Source: Acanthamoeba castellanii str. Neff
Lineage: Eukaryota; Discosea; Longamoebia; Acanthamoebidae
Assembly: GCF_000313135.1 (NCBI RefSeq)
Contig: NW_004457616.1
Span: 1-28,068, forward strand
Reading direction: 5' to 3'
DNA length: 28,068 nucleotides
Shown here: positions 20,670-28,068 of the stretch, in pieces
Numbering within the stretch: position 1 is the stretch's first letter
Layout of the letters: the number at the start of each line of letters is the position of its first letter
Made by a program: the position numbers and the translations under genes
The notes under the pieces: model-generated
Databases searched by the model: none
Told to the model about the DNA's origin: nothing
The model's input: the letters and a program-made list of their open reading frames with translations, nothing else

Positions 20670-20972
20670 AACTTGTGGTCATTTGAAATGAGAGGTCACA
20701 AATGACTGTGGAATTTTTGTTGTGCTAAAATCTCCATTCCACACTGATAAAATCACTTTTAACTCCACAAATTCCAAGTTTTTATGAAATCATTTTCATC
20801 TCAAGTCCCTCAATATCACTTATAAGCAGCGGTCTAGCATGTCAAAATCACACATGCAGATCAAAATCTTCAAAACTGACCTGTAAATCAAAAATGTCAA
20901 ATCTCACATGATTTTAGCACAACAAAAATTCCACAGTCATTTGTTACCTCTCATTTCAAATGACCACAAGTT
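20670..20972. mobile_element. 303-bp fold-back (MITE-like) element with 63-bp terminal inverted repeats
   Basis: Left arm 20670-20732 (starting AACTTGTGGTCATTTG) and right arm 20910-20972 (ending CCACAAGTT) are reverse complements with one mismatch over 63 bp. The interior is AT-rich without a coding frame. It sits at the junction where the copia linker (upstream on minus) meets the RT active site, with about 600 nt of expected RT coding sequence missing. No target-site duplication is visible. It is either a non-autonomous DNA transposon or a palindrome formed during a deletion. Confidence 0.85.
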
Positions 20973-20974
20973 CA

Positions 20975-22080
20975 AGGATGTCCATGATGGAGGTGTCCAC
21001 CTCCATGTGAATGGGGGACTGCTTGTTGTGATGTGAGTTGAAGGTCTGATCAATGCTGGGGCTTGTGCTGTCATCAAGGGGCACATGCACTGGTTCAGGA
21101 GTGCTGGTGGCCATGTTGTGGATGTTGTGGTTGTTGCTGGTCAGCATGACACTGGGAGTGTTGAGTGAAGGTGATGTAAAAAGACATTGTGGTTGAGTGG
21201 GAACTGGGTACCCACATGCAGTGTATTGAGGTATTGTGGGTTGGCCTGAGGTAGTGGGCCTCAACGCTGTGCAGGTCCAGCTTATTGCATTTGTGGTGGG
21301 GGAGTAGCAGGTAGGTGTGCATGCTGAATGGGTGAAGGTGACTGAGGGTGGGTACATCACCATGTAGCATCTTGTGGGGGGAGTGGTTGTTGTTGGCACA
21401 TGTGGGTGCAATTGTGGATGTGGACTGATGGCCTTGGCCCAGAAGGAGTGAGGTAGCCTGGATGAGAAGAGCATGGCCCTGGCCATCTCAATGATGTCCA
21501 TTGTACTGAGGTGTGTATGGTGGTGATGGGACATGTTCAATGCTGGATGTGTGCAGGAGAGCCTGGGTGTTGTGGCCAGTGTACTCACCACTGTGGTCCA
21601 ACTGGAGCATGTGGATGTGTGTCTCAGCTGGCAGGGAGGCGATGAGGTTGTGGAGCCTGTTGATCACCTTGCTCTTGTCCTTGAGGAAGTAGACAGTGGC
21701 ATGGCACAAGTAGTCATCAATGAAGGAGACAAAGTAGGTCTTGCCAGTGAATGAGCAAGTTGGGAATGGGCTGCAGATGTTGGACCATGTGCATGGGTGC
21801 ATTGGAGTGGGGGGCTGGGCCAGGTCCAATGGCCTTGTGGTGTTGCTTGGCCTGAATGCAGAAGGTGCTTGTGGAGGGCTTGGAGCTGGGCGCAATGGCC
21901 CTGGAGGTGGCAAGCTTGAGGTGGTTGATGCCAATGTGGCCCATACACAAGTGCAGGTGGTTGTAGGTAGTGGGGCATGGTGTGCTTGCAATGAGGGCCT
22001 GCTGAGCATGGGCCAGGGGCAGTAATGACCATAGCAGGTGCTGGATGGTGGCACCAGATCAGTCAAGGTGGATGGTGCAC
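20975..22080 (-). pseudogene. Copia integrase and integrase-RT linker, degenerate
   Basis: Integrase core has YFVSFIDDY (first Asp) and HMLQLDHSGEYTG (second Asp), then TPQYNG followed by a one-base frameshift before the helix IIEMARAMLFSSRLPHSFWA that carries the Glu. A Pro/Thr/His-rich linker follows, ending at the fold-back element. The upstream pre-integrase part is Cys/His-rich (HHAPLPTTTC) but poorly kept. Confidence 0.8.
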
Positions 22081-22959
22081 ATAAGCTGGACTAGATGGCT
22101 GGTGGAGATGAGGTTCTTCATGAGGTCCAGGATGTAGAGGACGTCCTGTAGCACAATATAGACAGTGTGGCCATTGATCAGCATGGAAGTGCAGATCTGT
22201 CCACTGCTGTGGATAATGAGGGCAGTGTTGTTGCCAAGGATAATACTATGGGTGAGGCATCTGGTGTTGAAGGAGTCAAGCCACTTGTGGTGGCAGGTCA
22301 TGTGAGTTGATGTGTGTGCTTGTCAGATGCAGGTGAGTTGTTGCTGATGAGGAGCATCTTGGTTGGTGGCTGTGTGGGTGATGGTGATGTTGGCCTGCTT
22401 GGGCGTGAGGAGGGCTGTGTGGCGCTTTGCATTGCACTGGTTGATGCTGTGGCCAGGGTGGGTGCAGTAGGTGCAGGTGAGTGCAGGGTTGTATGGGAAT
22501 TGGTGTCCTGTCTGGTTCTTCCTGTTGTTGGACTGTCTGGTGGTAGTAGATGTGGTGGCGATGTTGGCACTGCCATTGCCACACATGTGTCACTCCTTCC
22601 TCTTGGGGCGGTTCCCTGCACTGGGGGTGTTAGTGCCCTGGTTAGGATGAGTCACTGTGGTAGAGCTGGGCTGAGCAGTCAACTGGGTGGTGAAAAGAAG
22701 TGAATAGTGACTGGTGTCTGCCATGGTAGTCTTGTTGATGATTGAGGACTTGTGCTGGTGCAGTGTGGACTGTGTGAAGTTGAGTGTGACAATGGCCTGA
22801 GTGTGAATGATGGTGGCGATAGTGGAGTACAATGGTGGTAGGCCACGCAGAATAAAATGGATTGCCCATGTGGGCTTGAACTTGTAATTGTTGGTGGTCA
22901 TCTGTTTGATTAGGACATTGATCTGGTTGATGTAGCCAAGATCATCTTCATCTCCAACA
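22081..22959 (-). pseudogene. Copia gag, CCHC zinc knuckle and protease-like segment, degenerate
   Basis: Gag-like segment includes GYINQINVLIKQM and AIHFILRGLPPLYSTIATII (22600-22945), typical of copia gag. A CCHC knuckle CTYCTHPGHSINQC (C-x2-C-x4-H-x4-C) lies near 22430-22475. The following segment (NTRCLTHSIILGNN, MLINGHTVYIVLQDVLYI) matches the protease/pre-integrase region, but the usual D-S/T-G-A catalytic motif is not visible. The N-terminus of gag is missing. Confidence 0.75.
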
Positions 22960-23334
22960 TCAGCCCCGCAAATCGCGCAGGCCAAAGTTGATGCTACGGC
23001 CCGCCGGTCGCCCACCCAGCCATCCTCACTCGGGCCTTCGACAAATTTGTAGACACATTACGAGCAATGTGTGCTGTTGTGGGGACTAGATGTAGGCACG
23101 TGCACACACCTTTGACAGTATCGACAGAAGGCAGGCGCTACGAACGAACATAGCACATCTCCGCTGGGATTCCAGCTGTTCGATCACGTCTGCGACTGTC
23201 CCATTTGCATGGTGCGCTTGCCGCACGTGACTCTCCACCACGCCACCCTTTTTCGTTTTTCCGTTTTGTTCAATTCGAAAACGAAAGCAGCAGCCGTCAC
23301 TTTCTCTCTTTCTCTTTCGTCGGTGGACTGACTC
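22960..23334. other. Host flank between copia element and CD36-like gene
   Basis: CpG-rich host DNA resumes at about 22965. Plus-strand exon-like peptides: LTRAFDKFVDTLRAMCAVV (about 23021-23080, after a CAG acceptor at 23017-23019) and FQLFDHVCDCPICMVRLPHV (about 23166-23230), the latter open to a stop near 23331. A minus-strand ACAICGADVGDEDD peptide at the element border is an alternative. No confident gene model. Confidence 0.35.
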
Positions 23335-26300
23335 TTACTCGTCGGTGTCGTTGATGAGCGGATTGTAGGCCAAGTCTCCGTCGCCTGTTCGCGTGAACTC
23401 GAAATAGCTCCCTCGGCTGCAACACCACCGGCGATGCCACAACGCGTCAGCACGAGCGAGGCCATTTGAGAGTAAAGTGGAATGGAGCGTGAGCGTACCG
23501 ATCTGCCTTGAGGCACAGGAGGAGGACAAAAAAACTGGGCAGGGAGAGCAGCAACAAAAAGCCGCCCAGGCCCACCAGCACCCAAAAGATAATCACCTCC
23601 GCCTTGAATCCGAGGTACAGCGAATCTGAAATACGAACACGGGGCCACATCCGTGTATGCGTTGGTGGGTAAGCGCGCACTCGTTCGGGTGATGATGGAT
23701 CGCGACGTACCCTTGACTTGGTCGGCATTGGCCTCGGTGAGGCCCGCGTACATGTGGATGTACACCACCGGGTAGATGACGTCCAAGCGCACGTCGGGGT
23801 TATAGGTGGTCATCTGGAAGTAGGTCTTCGACGGGTCCAAATAAATATTGATCTGCACCGACTCGTCGTACCACACCACTATACAGCGCCAGAAGAGAAA
23901 GAGAGGGCGGGTGAGAGAATCTTCTCGTTGCTGCGCGTCAGGTGTGCTCGGGTGAGCGCCAAGGTACCGTTTCCCGTGTTGGGCTCAACGTCAATACGGG
24001 TGATATCAGCGGCAGGATCGGGCACTTGGCCTTCGATGAGGCTGGTGTACTTGGGGTCGGCCAGGTACATGTGGGGGTTGCTGAGCATCAACGACGTTCC
24101 ATTGTGGAAGCCCGTCAGGTTGCAGAAACCTGGTGTGTCACAAATCGTTCCATAACAACAGCACGATGAGTTAGAGAGCCTCGCTTTCGCCTGATCGTTC
24201 GTGGGCGTGGCAGTACCCTGGATAGTTTGGTAGAGGGTGGCATTGATGGCCCAGGTCTCGTTTGCGAGTGTGTAGCGGATCGTATTTACTCCTCTGTGTA
24301 ACGAACCGGTCAGGAGGTTTGCTTGTAAGGCAGTTAATAGAGGGTGGGGTGGGGGTAATGCGTACTTGTGGTCCATGTAGCCCAACGGGACAAGGTGCAT
24401 GTTTCGCACGTAGTTGGAATCCCTGGTGTGTCATGTAGATTGTTGGAGCGTCAGAGTGTTAACAACATAGCTACACTGCGAGAGACCGGGAATTTGGCGA
24501 TTGTGTATTTCATACCATGACCACAGCTCGGAGTCGAGGTCGAGGAAGGGGCGGAAGAATCCCAAGTCGTTTACTCCCTGCACAGGGATCGGCTCTCTGC
24601 GCGTCATGAGAACGTGTTTCACCTGTTAGATCACTGCGACCGCAGTGGTCGGTGCAATCGGGGGGGGGGGTATCGCGTACGCGTAGACATCTTCTATGAC
24701 AGTTTGGCCGAACCACTGAGTGTAAACTTGCACTTGGTTGATGTCGTCCTTGCCCGTGAAAACCACGTCGGGTCCATGCCTCTTGCGCGCCTTCTCCGGG
24801 GTTGTTTCGTTACCTACGCTCAACCAGGGCATTATCGGTTTCCGCAGTCAGCCAGCCGACAGTAACCCGGCGTGGCGCGCAGGCACGAGACAAGGTACCG
24901 AGAATGGAAGCGTCTGGTTGCTCCGGCGAAAGCAATGCAAGCAGAGGATCGGTGTTCTCCATAAGCCTGGGCGATGGGAGTGAGATATGACCGTGGTCAC
25001 GCTGTGAGGCCCATAGGTACACACATGTGATGAAAGCGGCAGCGGGGCGTACCATTCGTCCACCGTGCGCGTAGTGAAAAGACCACCGCCTTTAGCGATG
25101 GCGTCTGCCATCACCTTGGGCGAGAACTCGGCCAACATGTAGAGAAAATACACGTAGAACTGCGGGTAAAGAGAAGGAAGCCTCGTCAGAGAGAGAGACC
25201 ATGTACGTTGACATCACAAGGTGTCGGGAGCAAACGTACCGCGTCCGCTTGGCCCTAGTTGTGCCACACACGAAGAAAGAAGTTAGCCAAGAGCGACATG
25301 GGAGGGCTGACCAGGAAGTTGTACCCTGCCGACTCCCCAGGTCTCGCGAACGTAAGTGTCATTGTAGTTTATCGGGTTGACCGTTGCTGCGATATTGTAG
25401 AGAAAGAAAACGCGTCACGTTGAGCCATTCTTGAAGGCGATGTGACTGAAAGGTTTCGTCAGTGGGAACGTACCCTGAATGAAGACGGCCAGATTCAGTG
25501 CCGAGAAGAGGCCCACCGGTCCGTTGAGCAACTGCTTGCTCTGCTCACCGACACCCACAACCAGGGAAATATCAGGCGCGCGGAATCGTTTGGAGAGGGC
25601 ACTAGGTGGGCAAGGTAATACATACGGCGTTGGCAGGAATCCGAGCGGCCGGGTTGATTCCCCAGAAGACGCCGAGTTCGGAGGAGGCCGGGAACTGGGT
25701 TCCAGGGTAGAGCGTGGTCACCGACACTCCACCAGTGACCTGGGCCGTGCCCCACTGCAGGTATGCTGCAATAGTGACCAAAACGAGCGCTCGGTTAGGC
25801 AACGTGCGATCGGGCAGCGTTTGTAAGACACGCACCCAGGTCGTTGAGCTCGGCCACATCCCATTGCTGCAGGAGTGACGGTACGACGAGGCCATCTCGC
25901 GCACGCTTGTACCAGGCAAGCAGTGCGCTCACCTGTCAAGTGTGATGATGTGGAGTGTTAGCAGCCCACACACATTGCCTTGCGACAATGATAACCGACC
26001 TGATCTGGCGTAAGTTCAAATGCAGTTCTGATCTCCTCAGTCGCATTGGCATCGCCTAAAAGCGCATGTAATCAGATTTCCCCTCCTGATGCAGGCGCAC
26101 GAGGGTAGGAGCGTGTAAGCGACTTACCGTTCAGAGCCTGGCGCCAGGTAGTGGTGGACTTCGTGTCCGTAGCGACGAGCGAGAGTGGCGTTGCAGGATT
26201 GAAGAGCATCTCTGCACTAGCCAACGAGATACCACTGAAGCAGAAGCAAAGGTGAGCTCATCGACGCGTTCGACATTCTGCGTGTTTCAGAGTGGTGTAC

Positions 26301-27357
26301 CTGGGCGCTGCGGCATCGAGTGAAACCTGCATGTAGGTCCACTCGGGCGAAATGAGCTTCGTTTGATTGGCCCAGTTGTCAAAGAAAGCGAGTGTATTGG
26401 TTCCGTTGGTGAGCTTCCCTTGCTCTTTTGCCAGCACGCCCGCCTCGGTCTGCCAAGTGCCAAGTTGTATGCGCAGCTAACGTTAGATCGAAGAACACGC
26501 TACGCAAGGAAAGGAAAGCTCGAGAGAACGGCGCACCTGGACAACCAAGTCGGGAATCCACACCTCCCACATGAAATCGAAGAACAGCTTTATAGCAGGA
26601 CCCGTGATTGCAACGGTCAGAAGGCCTTCGCCTCCGGCTTGCGAGAGTGCACCAGGGTAGGCTGGGAGAAGAGAGAATGAGCGTGAGCCTACTTTCAGAG
26701 GCCAATCCACTGCACGACAGGGTTGGGCGCGTACCAGGGTTGGTATTGACGATAACGTCGGTGTCCGGGCCAACAGAGAGCTCGGGAAGGAAGACGTAGC
26801 GTGTCATCGTGTTGTATTTGACCTTGTTGCCGCCTTCGAGCCACTCGATATCAATGAGATCCTTCTTGTTCCTGAACGGTTGCAGTTGGACGGTGAGCTC
26901 TATGTCGCACCACCGCACACGCACACATGAGGGAAAGGTATAAGCACCAGTAGACGTAGGGTCCCACTTCCTTGACGATGGGCAGTGCGCCATTGCGCAC
27001 ATCTTCGAGGTTGGTGATGTTGTAGAAGTGCGCCGCAATGTACAGCGTTGGCGCGTCGCTGGCGTACGTGTTCTGCCAGTGTTTGTAATTTGTTGCTTCC
27101 TGTGGTGTGGTTGGACGGTGTGCGTGGTGCGCAATAAATAAGAGAATTAATGTAAATAATTGCAGCAAAAATAGAGAGGGAAAGATTGAGGGCGGAGAGC
27201 GTACGGGTGAATCGATGATGACTTGGTCATAGATCCCACTCTTGATGAAATCCCTCACGCCAGCCTGTGCAAGCCAAGCGCCCCCGAAGAGAACAGCACC
27301 CAGCAAAACCGTGAGTGCTGTCACCACGAGACAGCACCAGGTCTTCTTTCGCACCAT
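23335..27357 (-). CDS. CD36/LIMP-2 (SCARB) family scavenger receptor, enlarged ectodomain
   Basis: Double-pass membrane glycoprotein family for lipid/particle binding and lysosomal membrane function. About 22 exons and roughly 800 residues (human CD36 and LIMP-2 are about 480). Exon 1 (27357-27205) has the N-terminal helix LVVTALTVLLGAVLFGGAWL. Exon 2 (27099-26948) gives FYNITNLEDV...KEVGPYVY, the family hallmark. Later come ELSVGPDTDV, FTGKDDINQVQVYTQWFGQT, GFFRPFLDLDSELW, LVPLGYMDHK, SLMLSNPHMYLADPKY, RIDVEPNTG (24409-23879 region) and the C-terminal helix IIFWVLVGLGGFLLLLSLPS. The cytosolic tail ends LAYNPLINDTDE and contains YNPL, a YxxPhi sorting motif, with a PLI reminiscent of the LIMP-2 tail, so endolysosomal targeting is likely. 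The extra length lies between SVGPD and TGKDD (apex helices). The exon 2/3 join is one nucleotide out of phase with the obvious GT-AG sites. Confidence 0.9.
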
Positions 27358-27788
27358 CTAACCTTCTGGGAAGGGAAAGAGAATTTGGGAGCTTCAGATG
27401 AGTTGATAATCTCTTGAGATCTCAGAGCAGGACGCGATGCAGCGATGGCGAAATCGATGGATGTGCGCGCAAACCTTCTTACCTTCTTTGCACGTGCGGC
27501 TTGGCGTAAGCTGCTTGCCCTTGTTCGCGCTTCTCTTTCGAGTCTTCTCTTGTGCCCTTGCTCTCTACTCGAATTCTTACCGGCAGCTGTGCCATTGCCC
27601 TTCATTCGCGAAGCAAGAAAAAGTCCGCCGCCCTTCTTTCCGTTATGGAATGCAAGGAATCAACTGCTTGTTCTGGGCAAAATAGTTCGAATATTTAAAC
27701 AGAAGAAGCGGAAAGGAAGAAAGAGAAAAGTTGCGATCCTCCGTCATCGATGCGGTGGTGATGGTACAGTTTGATGCGCTCAAGCGGA
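27358..27788. other. Intergenic region upstream of the CD36-like gene
   Basis: About 430 bp between the CD36-like start and the stop of the HA-domain gene, both on the minus strand. Plus-strand frames here (27437-27774) are basic and Leu/Cys-rich without domain features. 27680-27700 is AT-rich (GAATATTTAAACAG) and may mark a 3' end or promoter. Confidence 0.45.
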
Positions 27789-28068
27789 TCAGGAGGATTC
27801 GGGGGTCGACGCAAAGAAGCCGGTGGCGTCAAGTAGCTTTCGCCGCCAGGGCAGGAGCATGCCGGATCTCATTCTGTTGAGCTGCTCGTCGGACCACCTG
27901 CCGCGATGCCACAAGCTCGTGTTAGAGCACTCGACACACGCGATACGACACGCACACTCATCACAGCTCGAGGAAGCAGGTAATCGAACCTGCCGAGCGA
28001 GGCCGACTGCTTTCGATTGGGTCGGCTGAGGTTGTGCTGCTTCTGCCACGCCTTGAGCGCCTCGAAGC
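27789..28068 (-). CDS. Helicase-associated (HA) domain protein, C-terminal end; continues beyond window end
   Basis: Two exons, 28068-27990 and 27897-27789, join in phase (AG|G) and end with TGA. Peptide: FEALKAWQKQHNLSRPNRKQ, then SASLGRWSDEQLNRMRSGML, LPWRRKLLDATGF and a short tail. This fits the HA module (PF03457 type): Trp, L-x-x-[FY/W]-x-x-x-H, P, L-G-x-W, Q-R-like positions, G-x-L, R-x-x-x-L-x-x-x-G-F. HA modules occur alone or in tandem in predicted nucleic-acid-binding proteins and helicases; which it is here depends on sequence beyond the window. No helicase motif is in view. Confidence 0.7.
   Translation of the reverse strand, partial: LRGAQGVAEAAQPQPTQSKAVGLARQVRLPASSSCDECACRIACVECSNTSLWHRGRWSDEQLNRMRSGMLLPWRRKLLDATGFFASTPESS

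Larger units (their letters stand above)
19496..22959 (-). mobile_element. Decayed Ty1/copia LTR retrotransposon (minus strand)
   Basis: Domain order on the minus strand is gag, CCHC, protease-like, integrase, RT, RNase H, 3' LTR, which is the copia order (integrase before RT). Every domain is broken by frameshifts or stops, and most of the RT N-terminal half is missing. The region is nearly CpG-free (about 13 CG in 3.3 kb by eye) and rich in TG/CA, unlike host DNA on both sides. No complete 5' LTR, primer-binding site or matching target-site duplication was found. A TGTTGGAGAT match to the LTR start lies at 22959-22950 (minus strand), so this position was taken as the tentative 5' limit. Confidence 0.88.

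Overview
The window reads as nuclear DNA of a GC-rich, intron-dense protist. Most genes are split into many short exons by small GT-AG introns (about 40-300 nt) that often carry CA/TG microsatellites. The protein families (PIP kinase, CD36/LIMP-2 scavenger receptor, ABHD8-like hydrolase, DHX8 spliceosomal helicase, SH3 adaptor, FHA/PBZ DNA-damage-type protein) fit a free-living amoebozoan such as Acanthamoeba; that taxonomic call is inference only.

Layout. 1-886 (minus): start of a Golgi-type glycosyltransferase-17 gene cut by the window edge. 1290-5594 (minus): phosphatidylinositol phosphate kinase with a long unassigned N-terminal half, about 21 exons. 5715-7662 (plus): ABHD8-like alpha/beta hydrolase sharing a 120-bp AT-rich divergent promoter with the kinase. 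7741-8566 (minus): small single-pass membrane protein with a C-terminal EGF-like domain. 8840-10129 (minus): SH3/proline-rich adaptor. 10555-14052 (minus): DHX8/Prp22 RNA helicase, without any intron. 14716-14916 (plus): possible small two-helix membrane protein. 14965-15663: a CpG-free, AT-richer island of unknown origin. 15727-19068 (minus): 923-residue protein with 14 TQxD motifs and a C-terminal FHA domain that carries a PBZ zinc finger inside it. 19183-19425 (plus): small ORF. 19496-22959 (minus): decayed Ty1/copia retrotransposon with a 3' LTR, itself holding a 303-bp fold-back element. 23335-27357 (minus): CD36/LIMP-2 family receptor, about 22 exons. 27789-28068 (minus): C-terminal end of a helicase-associated (HA) domain protein, cut by the window edge.

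The most interesting item is the TQxD/FHA/PBZ gene. TQ is the ATM/ATR target dipeptide, pThr-x-x-Asp is the ligand class bound by Rad53 FHA1, and PBZ fingers bind poly(ADP-ribose). One polypeptide therefore seems to carry phospho-acceptor sites, a possible reader of them, and a PAR reader nested in the phospho-reader. The seven-exon model closes exactly in frame. The second theme is CpG loss confined to the copia element and to the 14965-15663 island, against CpG-rich surroundings, which suggests targeted cytosine methylation of mobile DNA.

Exon borders were placed by eye from GT-AG sites, reading phase and family similarity; where phases conflict, this is stated. No tRNA, rRNA, CRISPR or bacterial-type operon was seen.
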